From positions 1 through 26,544 of the forward strand of contig JAFQBZ010000085.1 in NCBI GenBank assembly GCA_017399515.1: DNA of 26,544 nucleotides. Reading direction: 5' to 3'. The DNA comes from Clostridia bacterium (lineage in GTDB: Bacteria; Bacillota; Clostridia; Christensenellales; UBA1242). Positions 8,734-15,567 of the stretch are shown one piece after another; within the stretch, counting starts at the first letter, position 1; every line of letters starts with the position of its first letter. The translations under genes were made by a program, and so were the position numbers. The notes beneath the pieces are model-generated. The model did no database searches. It was not told where the DNA came from and saw nothing but the letters and a program-made list of their open reading frames with translations.

Positions 8734-9946
8734 AAAAATTGAATTACTCGCACCAGCAGGTGACTTTGAAAAACTTAAAACAGCGTTGCACTTTGGGGCA
8801 GATGCTGTTTATTTTGCTGGGAAAAATTATGGACTTCGTGCATACGGAACCAACTTTGAAGAAATGTCTATTAAAGACACGATGGACTATATTCACAGTC
8901 ATGGAAAAAAGGGATATGTAACTCTTAATGTTTATGCACGACACAACGATTTTGACAATTTAAAAAATTATGTTCAAACTCTTGTTGATGCAAAAGTTGA
9001 TGCAGTTATAATTTCTGACCTTGGAATTTTTTCATTTGTTCATAAGCACTTTCCAAACCTTCCAATTCATGTTTCAACACAAGCAAACACAACCAATAGT
9101 TATGCTGCAAAAATGTGGCAAGACCTTGGGGCTGAAAGAGTTGTTCTTGCAAGAGAACTTGACCTTGATGAAATCAAAAAAATTCACCAAGACAACCCAG
9201 ATTTAGAAATAGAATGTTTTATGCATGGTGCAATGTGCATAAGTTATAGTGGCAGATGCTTACTTTCAAATTATTTAACAAACAGAGATTCAAATCATGG
9301 TGAATGCGTTCAAGCCTGCAGATGGAAATATTCAGTTATTGAAGAAAGCAGACCTGGTGAAGCATTTGATTTAACCGAAGATTCTAGAGGAACTTACATT
9401 TTTAATAGCAAAGACTTATGTTTAATCGACCATATTGACAAAGCCTTTGACGCAGGCATTTATAGTTTTAAAATTGAAGGAAGAATGAAATCACCATATT
9501 ATGTTGCAACAGTAATCAACACATACAGAAGAGCAATTGATCATTTGTATGATTGCATTGACAAAGGTAAAAAATATTCACTTCCTAAAGAACTAAAAGG
9601 CGAACTTAATAAAGCAAGCCACAGAAAATACACAACCGGTTTTATGATTAAAAGTGACGAACCAACTCAAAATTATGAAACATCAATTCAAGAACAAGAT
9701 AGTAAATTTATGGCAATTGTTCAAGATGTTCAAAAAGGCAAAATTTTAATTGAACAAAGAAATAAATTTGCTATTGGTGATTCACTTGAAATTTTATCTC
9801 CATCAAAATCATTCAAAGAAAAAATTGTTGTTGAAAAAATGGAAGATGAAAACGGAAATGCCATTCAAGAAGCAAAAATGGTTCAACAAAAAATTTGGGT
9901 ATACACTGACAAATATCTTGAGGTTGGCGACATTTTAAGAAAATAA
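8723..9946 (+). CDS. trhP: Peptidase U32-family tRNA hydroxylation protein (TrhP/YrrO-type)
   Basis: A 407-residue U32-family protein. It opens with the typical LLAPAGDFEKLKTALHFGAD and carries the U32 signature around residues 166-182 (ECFMHGAMC, then GRCLLS). Cys172, Cys179, Cys195 and Cys199 are placed to bind an Fe-S cluster. Despite the family name these proteins are not proteases here: YegQ/TrhP in E. coli and TrhP1/TrhP2 (YrrN/YrrO) in B. subtilis make 5-hydroxyuridine at tRNA wobble position 34 using prephenate. B. subtilis has two adjacent paralogues; only one is seen here. The start at ATG 8723 lies within the end of trmR, with AAGG upstream. It ends the operon before a terminator. 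RlhA-type rRNA hydroxylation is a less likely alternative. Confidence 0.85.
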   Translation: MKNKKIELLAPAGDFEKLKTALHFGADAVYFAGKNYGLRAYGTNFEEMSIKDTMDYIHSHGKKGYVTLNVYARHNDFDNLKNYVQTLVDAKVDAVIISDLGIFSFVHKHFPNLPIHVSTQANTTNSYAAKMWQDLGAERVVLARELDLDEIKKIHQDNPDLEIECFMHGAMCISYSGRCLLSNYLTNRDSNHGECVQACRWKYSVIEESRPGEAFDLTEDSRGTYIFNSKDLCLIDHIDKAFDAGIYSFKIEGRMKSPYYVATVINTYRRAIDHLYDCIDKGKKYSLPKELKGELNKASHRKYTTGFMIKSDEPTQNYETSIQEQDSKFMAIVQDVQKGKILIEQRNKFAIGDSLEILSPSKSFKEKIVVEKMEDENGNAIQEAKMVQQKIWVYTDKYLEVGDILRK

Positions 9947-9952
9947 AAATTG

Positions 9953-9981
9953 AAACACTTTATTTTGTAAAGTGTTTTTTT
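9953..9981 (+). terminator. Intrinsic terminator after trhP
   Basis: A 10-bp stem, AAACACTTTA (9953-9962) with TAAAGTGTTT (9968-9977), has a 5-base loop and is followed by T residues to 9981. It ends the rnj operon. Confidence 0.85.
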
Positions 9982-10001
9982 ATTAACAAAATATATAAAT
10001 C

Positions 10002-10030
10002 TCATAATTTGACAAAAGTCAACATATATC
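10002..10030 (+). promoter_or_regulatory. Putative SigE-type sporulation promoter of sigK
   Basis: TCATAAT at 10002-10008 matches the B. subtilis SigE -35 (KMATATT) at six of seven positions. CATATATC at 10023-10030, exactly 14 bases further on, matches the -10 (CATACAHT) at six of eight. In B. subtilis sigK is transcribed by SigE, so a match here is meaningful. A competing sigma-A reading exists: TTGACA at 10009-10014 with TGTTAT at 10032-10037. Confidence 0.45.
10009..10022. promoter_or_regulatory. Perfect inverted repeat TTGAC-AAAA-GTCAA (possible operator)
   Basis: A perfect 5-4-5 palindrome fills the spacer between the proposed SigE -35 and -10 boxes upstream of sigK. Its position would suit a regulator binding site. 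It does not closely match the SpoIIID consensus I know. It may also be chance, since TTGAC can double as a sigma-A -35 element. Confidence 0.3.
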
Positions 10031-10046
10031 TTGTTATGGAGGGTAT

Positions 10047-10748
10047 ATGTTTTTAGCAAAATTATTTTCATTTTTGGCAAAACTATTTTTCTTAACAGGA
10101 AGAATTGAAACTAAAAATGCTTTTGAAAAACCACTAACTCAAAAAGAAGAAAAAGAATGTTTTTTAAAATCAAAAGCAGGTGATAAACTTGCAGAAGAAA
10201 AATTAATAAAACACAATTTAAGACTTGTTGCTCATATTACAAAAAAATATAAAAATTCTAATATTGAACAAGATGATTTAATTTCAATAGGCTCTATTGG
10301 GCTTATGAAAGCAATAAAAACTTTTTCATATGAAAAGGGAAACAGTTTTTCAACTTATGCTTCAAGATGCATAGAAAATGAAATTTTAATGACTTTTCGT
10401 TCAGATAAGAAAAATGTTCAATCAATTTATCTTGAAGATATTATATCAATTGATAAGGACGGAAACAACTTATCGTTATATGAAATTTTAGATGACAAAT
10501 CAGACCCAATTGACAGTCAAGTTGAAAATAAAATTATCTTTAACAAAGTTTCGAAGATAATTAATGAAGAACTTAACGAACGAGAACAAGAGATAATTTC
10601 TAAGCGTTTTGGCTTAAATGGAAACATTCCAAGAACGCAAATAGAAATCGCAGAAGAACTAAACATCTCTAGGTCATACATATCAAGATTAGAGAAAAAA
10701 GCATTAAAAATAATCAAATCTAAATATTTTTTAAATAATTATAAATAA
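10047..10748 (+). CDS. sigK: RNA polymerase sigma factor SigK (pro-form), late mother-cell sporulation sigma
   Basis: A 233-residue sigma-70 family protein that aligns throughout with B. subtilis pro-SigK (241 residues): NAFxxPL near residue 24, IKHNLRLVAHI, DLISIGSIGLMKAI and the ARCIENEIL block of region 2, then a region 4 helix-turn-helix ending ISRSYISRLEKKAL. SigK directs late mother-cell genes for spore coat and cortex. Residues 1-18 (MFLAKLFSFLAKLFFLTG) are hydrophobic and occupy the place of the pro-sequence that SpoIVFB cleaves, just before the NAF segment. The gene is continuous; no skin-type insertion splits it. ATG 10047 has GGAGGG at 10038-10043. It is monocistronic-looking, between a terminator and the rnpB promoter. 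SigE-like and SigG/F paralogues fit less well. Confidence 0.88.
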   Translation: MFLAKLFSFLAKLFFLTGRIETKNAFEKPLTQKEEKECFLKSKAGDKLAEEKLIKHNLRLVAHITKKYKNSNIEQDDLISIGSIGLMKAIKTFSYEKGNSFSTYASRCIENEILMTFRSDKKNVQSIYLEDIISIDKDGNNLSLYEILDDKSDPIDSQVENKIIFNKVSKIINEELNEREQEIISKRFGLNGNIPRTQIEIAEELNISRSYISRLEKKALKIIKSKYFLNNYK

Positions 10749-10780
10749 TTAATGCACTTTTATTTATTTTGCATAATTAT
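10745..10780 (+). terminator. Weak hairpin after sigK, possible terminator
   Basis: An 11-bp stem with one bulged A (10745-10756 with 10770-10780) and a 13-base loop overlaps the sigK stop codon. It lacks an immediate T run; a T-rich stretch lies further on at 10791-10798. Termination here is uncertain. Confidence 0.3.
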
Positions 10781-10814
10781 TATAAATATATTATTTTTAA
10801 GCATAATCACATAT

Positions 10815-10843
10815 TTGACTTTTTGTTTTAGATATGATATAAT
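10815..10843 (+). promoter_or_regulatory. Sigma-A promoter of rnpB
   Basis: -35 TTGACT (10815-10820), a 17-bp spacer and -10 TATAAT (10838-10843). The predicted start near 10850 coincides with the 5' end of the RNase P RNA P1 helix. Confidence 0.85.
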
Positions 10844-10849
10844 GTTAAC

Positions 10850-11171
10850 AGTTGATTGGGCAATTACGCGCTATTTTAGTGTGAGGAAAGTCCGAGCACC
10901 ACAGAGCAATCACGCTTGATAACATCAAGCCAAGGTAACTTGAGGAAAAGTGCAACAGAAATATACAGCCCCTTAAAAGGCAATGGTGAAAAAGTGGGGT
11001 AAGAGCCCACTCGAAATATTGGTGACAATAATTCGCTGTAAACTCCGTGAGGTGCAAGGTGTGGAACATATGGGCTGCTCGTCCGTTCCCGTGACCGCTT
11101 GAATGTAATAGCAATATTACATCTAGATTGATGATTGCCTTCAATGACAGAACTCGGCTTACAGATCAACT
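10850..11171 (+). ncRNA. rnpB: RNase P RNA, bacterial type A (compact)
   Basis: This is the catalytic RNA of RNase P, which removes 5' leaders from tRNA precursors. The universal core is readable: GAGGAAAGTCCGAGC at 10882-10896 (P4 5' strand), GTGCAACAGA, GGTAAGAGCCCAC, CTGTAAACTCC, and ACAGAACTCGGCTTACA near the 3' end. The ends pair as P1 (GTTGAT 10851-10856 with ATCAAC 11165-11170) and P2 (GGGCAAT with ATTGCCT). The arrangement fits type A rather than the B. subtilis type B. At about 322 bases it is shorter than the usual 370-400; P3 and P12 look trimmed. A sigma-A promoter and a terminator bound it tightly. Confidence 0.95.
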
Positions 11172-11198
11172 AGAACGCATTTATTTGCGTTCTTTTTT
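11172..11198 (+). terminator. Intrinsic terminator of rnpB
   Basis: An 8-bp stem, AGAACGCA (11172-11179) with TGCGTTCT (11186-11193), is followed by a T run to 11198. Confidence 0.9.
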
Positions 11199-11233
11199 AT
11201 TGCTTAAATTTTATAAAACTGTAAAATTTTGAC

Positions 11234-11239
11234 TATAAT
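11234..11239 (+). promoter_or_regulatory. -10 box of the downstream orphan gene (possibly leaderless)
   Basis: A perfect TATAAT lies only six bases before the best ATG (11246). The -35 is weak (TTTATA at 11210-11215, 18-bp spacer). If used, transcription would start at or next to the start codon. The spacing equals that at rsmE (25710-25715 to 25722), where the promoter is far stronger. Confidence 0.4.
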
Positions 11240-11245
11240 TTGATT

Positions 11246-11992
11246 ATGTTACCATGTTTATTTATAACAATAATTTTCATAAATTTAACATTATTAATCA
11301 TTTTTTATAATAAAAATAAAATATTTTGCGATAATTTAAAAACATTATTAAGTTTAAATAATGATTCAAAAATTAGATATAAATATCAAAAGTTAAGTTA
11401 CTCAAACACTTACAAATATTTAAAATCTTTGATTAAAAATAAACATGATCATCTTTCAGTTGAAAAACAATTTTATGATTCAAAAGATTTTTTATTAACA
11501 ATATCTAAATTTGTTGATTATAAAATTAATTTTAATAAATTAACTTACAGGGCAAAAAAGAATAAGACTATTATTGAAAATTATAGCAAAGTGATTTCTC
11601 TTAACATACACAAAGATTATCCTTATATATTATTTAATGAATATGCAAGAAACTATAAACAACTTCAAATTAAACTTAAGGAAAATAAAATTTTTAAAAT
11701 TTTACTTGCAAGATTTTTGCTTGAAGAATTAATCAAAATTGAGAGAGAATTAATATATATTTCAAAAATTATTCATAAATATAAAAAACGCAATTTTATA
11801 ATTAATTATAATAAAAATATATATAATTATGCTGAGTTTTATGCAATTTTTAAATTTAATAAAAATGCAAATTACTACACTTGTAAGCAAAATTTAAACA
11901 AAAAAGAGATTATCTGTTCTTTATTTTCATTCTTGTTTGAAACTGAAAACAAAATTAAAATCATCATTACATATTTGAAAACAATGTTTTAA
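11246..11992 (+). CDS. Unrecognised single-TM protein, very A+T-rich
   Basis: A 248-residue protein from ATG 11246; an in-frame TTG at 11240 is the alternative. Neither has a Shine-Dalgarno sequence. Residues 1-20 are a hydrophobic segment (CLFITIIFINLTLLIIFY) that looks like a membrane anchor or signal anchor. The rest is predicted mostly helical, strongly basic and rich in Lys, Ile, Asn and Tyr. It has charged heptad-like stretches (for example LLARFLLEELIKIERELIYI, about 148-167) that could form a coiled coil. I recognise no family. Codon choice is more A+T-biased than in the flanking housekeeping genes and resembles sigK and the phage block. It stands alone between rnpB and rarA. Proximity to sigK makes a sporulation role conceivable, but nothing in the protein shows it. 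Confidence 0.65.
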   Translation: MLPCLFITIIFINLTLLIIFYNKNKIFCDNLKTLLSLNNDSKIRYKYQKLSYSNTYKYLKSLIKNKHDHLSVEKQFYDSKDFLLTISKFVDYKINFNKLTYRAKKNKTIIENYSKVISLNIHKDYPYILFNEYARNYKQLQIKLKENKIFKILLARFLLEELIKIERELIYISKIIHKYKKRNFIINYNKNIYNYAEFYAIFKFNKNANYYTCKQNLNKKEIICSLFSFLFETENKIKIIITYLKTMF

Positions 11993-12060
11993 AAATTTTT
12001 CACTTTACTTTTTTATATAATATATGTTAATATATTAAAGATAAATTAGTAGGTGTGTTT

Positions 12061-13374
12061 ATGGATAATTTATTTAATGAAAATTCGAAAAAACTTGCTC
12101 CACTTGCTGACAGACTTCGCCCAAAAGATTTAGATGACTTTTTGGGTCAAGAACATATTGTTGGCAAAAATTCACTTCTTAGACGAGCAATTGCTTCTGA
12201 TAAACTTGGAAGTTGTATTTTTTTTGGACCTCCTGGAACAGGAAAGACAACTTTGGCTTCAATCATTGCAAAACAAACAGGCAGTCTTTTTGTTATGCTT
12301 AACGCTGTTTCATCTGGCGTTGCAGATGTTAAAAAAGTTATTGCAGACGCAAAATCTAATATTGAACTTTATGGCAAAAAAACATACTTGCTTTTAGATG
12401 AATGTCACAGATGGAACAAGGCACAATCAGACTCAATGCTTGAAGCAATTGAAAAGGGATATATTGTGTTTATTGGTGCCACAACTGAAAACCCATTTGT
12501 TTCTATGACAAGGGCTATTGTTTCAAGATGTAGAGTTTTTGAATTTAAGCCTCTTTCTAAACAAAACATTTTATCAGCAATTAATAAGGCATTGTCTGAC
12601 ACTGAAAATGGTTTTGGTAATCTTGAAATTGAAATTACCAAAGAAGCAAAAGAACATTTTGCAAGAACTTCTGGCGGTGACGCAAGGGTTGCACTTGGAA
12701 ATTTAGAAATTGCAGTTATCTCATCTGAAAAAGACAATGGGGTAATTAAAATTGATGAAGACATTGCAAAAGAAATTTGCAAACATAATAACAAAAGCAT
12801 TGATGATGACCTTTATTATGATATGCTTTCAGCCTTTTGCAAAAGCCTTCGTGGAAGCGATGCAGACGCTGCACTTTACTGGGCACACAGACTAATTTCT
12901 TCTGGTTGCGACCCACTTTTAATTTTTAGAAGACTTCTTGCACATTCAAGTGAAGATGTTGGTCTTGCAAACTCTAACGCACTTGTTGTTGCTAACAGTG
13001 CAATGCAGGCATATCTTCAAATGGGTGTGCCTGAAGGATTGATTCCACTATCTCATGCAATTATTTATGTTTGCATGAGTCCAAAATCCAACTCTGTTAT
13101 TATGGCTATGCAATCTGCACAAGAAGATGTTGAAGCAACCTATACAGGCGATGTTCCTTCACATCTTAAAAACCATAACTATATGAAAGAAAAAAGAGAA
13201 AGTTATAAATATCCACACAACTACGGCGGTTATGTTGATCAACAATATCTTCCTGATGAAATTAAAGACCATGTTTATTATGTTCCTAGTTCTAACGGAA
13301 GCGAGGCTTCAATAAAACTTCCAGAAAACAAACAGAAAAATATTAAAAACACTAAAAAATGGGCAGGACACTAA
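12061..13374 (+). CDS. rarA: Replication-associated recombination protein A, AAA+ ATPase (RarA/MgsA)
   Basis: A 437-residue AAA+ clamp-loader-like ATPase that acts at stalled replication forks with SSB and recombination proteins. The Walker A GPPGTGKT is at 56-63, the Walker B LLLDECHRWN at about 110-119 (the usual form is DEIHRF-N, so Cys replaces Ile), then sensor GATTENP and arginine-finger SRCRVFEF motifs. The conserved tail includes the HLKNHNYMKEK/YKYPHNYGGYVDQQYLP block. I chose ATG 12061 rather than GTG 12055, because AGG at 12051-12053 then has seven-base spacing. A TATAAT at 12016-12021 may be its -10, but no good -35 is seen. The next gene starts immediately after its stop codon. 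Confidence 0.93.
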   Translation: MDNLFNENSKKLAPLADRLRPKDLDDFLGQEHIVGKNSLLRRAIASDKLGSCIFFGPPGTGKTTLASIIAKQTGSLFVMLNAVSSGVADVKKVIADAKSNIELYGKKTYLLLDECHRWNKAQSDSMLEAIEKGYIVFIGATTENPFVSMTRAIVSRCRVFEFKPLSKQNILSAINKALSDTENGFGNLEIEITKEAKEHFARTSGGDARVALGNLEIAVISSEKDNGVIKIDEDIAKEICKHNNKSIDDDLYYDMLSAFCKSLRGSDADAALYWAHRLISSGCDPLLIFRRLLAHSSEDVGLANSNALVVANSAMQAYLQMGVPEGLIPLSHAIIYVCMSPKSNSVIMAMQSAQEDVEATYTGDVPSHLKNHNYMKEKRESYKYPHNYGGYVDQQYLPDEIKDHVYYVPSSNGSEASIKLPENKQKNIKNTKKWAGH

Positions 13375-15567
13375 ATGATAACTGAAGAAGAACTTGTTAA
13401 AGAGAAAGAATATTTAAAGAATGTTATTAACATTTTAAATGACGAAATTTCAAACTTTGACAACAAAGTTAAATTTTTATCTAACAATATTCAAGAACAA
13501 ATGACCTATGCTTGGGATAAAACCAACAGACTTTCTGACACTGAATTTATTTATGCTGTTGCAAACATTCAAAAAAGAAGTGTTTATGCAGAAAATGCAA
13601 ACAAGAAAGTTCGTTCTTACAAAAAAATGATAAACAGCGCATATTTTGCAAGAATCGACTTTGATGATGGCGAAGAAAAACTTCCAATTTATATTGGAAT
13701 TGCTTCTCTTCAAAGTGGTGACGATTTCTATGTTTACGACTGGCGTGCTCCAATTTCAAGTATGTTTTATAACTGTGAAGTGGGTGACGCAAGTTACACA
13801 ATTTCAACCGGTGATAAAATTTCTGGAAAACTCACACTTAAAAGACAATATAAAATCTCAGGTGATGAAATTAAAGAAATTTTCGATACTGATATGCAAA
13901 TTATTGACAGTGTTTTGAAAAACATTTTATCAGCAAACGCAAGCAATAAAATGAAAAACATTGTCAACACAATTCAAAAAGAACAAAACAACATTATTCG
14001 CAAAAATGATGTTGACCTTTTGATTGTTCAAGGACCAGCAGGAAGTGGAAAAACCAGCATTGCTATGCACAAAATTGCATATCTTCTTTACAGTGAAAGA
14101 GATAAAATTAATAACTCGAATGTAATGATTTTGTCACCGAATGACATTTTTAACAACTATATTTCCGATGTACTTCCTGAAATTGGTGAAGACAATGTTG
14201 CACAAGCAACATATTTTGATTTTGCAAGGGCATTTGTCACCGAATTTAAAATCGCTTCAAAAATTGAAGATGTTTACGAAGTTGTTTATGGCAAAAAAAC
14301 CAAAGAAAATCAAGACAAATTTAATGAAATTAAGTTTAAATGCGACCCAATTTACACAAGAATTTTAAAAGACTATATCAAACTTAACAGAGTTGAACTT
14401 TTAGGTCTTGAAGAAATTGTTGTTAATGATGAAGTTGTTTTAACTCTTGATGAAATTACCAAAATTGCAACATCAATGAAATCAACAGGTGAAAGTTTGT
14501 ATAACTTTGGAAAGAAAATTGTTGAAAGAGTTTACCTTATTGCTGGCACAAAGTCACAAAAACATTTAACTCTTGAAAAACTTAAAAAACAAGCCCTTGA
14601 AAATTTAACAAAAGCAAAACTTAAAGTTGCCTCACTTTATAAAAAGTTATATTCAAACAAAGAAGAATTTGTTTCATTTATAACTCATGAGTTTGAAAAA
14701 TTTAACAGACTTGATGACCTTAAAGAATATAATTTAGAATCAATTTTTAATTTGACAAACATTGCACTTGCAAACGATTCTCTTGAATATCAAGATGTGA
14801 CACCATATATGTATTTAAAATCAAGAATCATTGGAATTTCAGCAAACAAGAACATTAAATATGTTTTAATTGACGAAGCACAAGATTATTCAATCACTCA
14901 GTTCAAAATTCTTGCAATGATGTTTAGAAATTCAAACATAACACTTCTTGGCGACTTGAATCAGTCAATTCTTCCATTCAATAACCACAAAGATTACAAA
15001 GAAATTGAAGACACTATTTCAAAATTCAAGCACAATTTAACATCACAAGAATGTGAACTTTCAAAAACTTATCGTTCAACATTTGAAATTAATGAATTTG
15101 CAAAAAAGGTAATTGATTCTAAAAATGATTACACACAAATTGACAGACACGGTGACACCGTTGAGGTTATCTCTCAAGATAAGTTTAATATTGAAGCAAT
15201 TTTAGATGATTCTATTTCATTAAAAAATTCTTACAACACCGTTGCAATTATTTGCAAAAATATTGAAGAAACATTATTATATAAAGAGAAGGTGCAAGAG
15301 CAAAAATATTCTAACAAATTTAGAATTGTCACCAAAAATGATAATGTTTTTGTTGGTGATAAAATTATGATTATTCCTTCATATCTTGCTAAAGGTCTTG
15401 AGTTTGACGCTGTTATTGTCAGCGATGCAAATCAAAATAATTATCAAGATTATGAACAAAAATTGTTATATGTTGTTTTAACTCGTGCACTTCACAAACT
15501 TAAAGTTTATCATACCGGAAAAATTTCAAAATTGATTTCAGGAGATAAGAATGAGAAAAACGGATAA
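13375..15567 (+). CDS. helD: HelD-type superfamily 1 helicase (RNA polymerase recycling factor)
   Basis: A 730-residue UvrD/Rep-like ATPase. Residues 1-85 form a charged coiled coil. The HelD hallmark VYDWRAPISSMFY is at about 120-132. Walker A GPAGSGKT lies at 220-227, the Walker B LIDEAQDYS at about 498-506 (DEAQ 500-503), then GDLNQSI, KTYRST and a C-terminal AKGLEFDAVIV motif with LTRALHKL. In B. subtilis HelD (774 residues) uses its N-terminal arm to enter the secondary channel and release stalled RNA polymerase from DNA. Size and order of domains fit that family rather than UvrD or PcrA. ATG 13375 directly abuts the rarA stop, and its 3' end overlaps the next gene by 17 bases, so the three are probably one operon. 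Confidence 0.9.
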   Translation: MITEEELVKEKEYLKNVINILNDEISNFDNKVKFLSNNIQEQMTYAWDKTNRLSDTEFIYAVANIQKRSVYAENANKKVRSYKKMINSAYFARIDFDDGEEKLPIYIGIASLQSGDDFYVYDWRAPISSMFYNCEVGDASYTISTGDKISGKLTLKRQYKISGDEIKEIFDTDMQIIDSVLKNILSANASNKMKNIVNTIQKEQNNIIRKNDVDLLIVQGPAGSGKTSIAMHKIAYLLYSERDKINNSNVMILSPNDIFNNYISDVLPEIGEDNVAQATYFDFARAFVTEFKIASKIEDVYEVVYGKKTKENQDKFNEIKFKCDPIYTRILKDYIKLNRVELLGLEEIVVNDEVVLTLDEITKIATSMKSTGESLYNFGKKIVERVYLIAGTKSQKHLTLEKLKKQALENLTKAKLKVASLYKKLYSNKEEFVSFITHEFEKFNRLDDLKEYNLESIFNLTNIALANDSLEYQDVTPYMYLKSRIIGISANKNIKYVLIDEAQDYSITQFKILAMMFRNSNITLLGDLNQSILPFNNHKDYKEIEDTISKFKHNLTSQECELSKTYRSTFEINEFAKKVIDSKNDYTQIDRHGDTVEVISQDKFNIEAILDDSISLKNSYNTVAIICKNIEETLLYKEKVQEQKYSNKFRIVTKNDNVFVGDKIMIIPSYLAKGLEFDAVIVSDANQNNYQDYEQKLLYVVLTRALHKLKVYHTGKISKLISGDKNEKNG

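Noticed and set aside
10047..10748. A skin-type element or frameshift splitting sigK
   Set aside because: The reading frame is continuous across both sigma regions and matches the expected total length.
10845..11169. Two minus-strand reading frames of about 97-99 residues
   Set aside because: They lie wholly within the plus-strand RNase P RNA, whose conserved core and bounding promoter and terminator explain the sequence.
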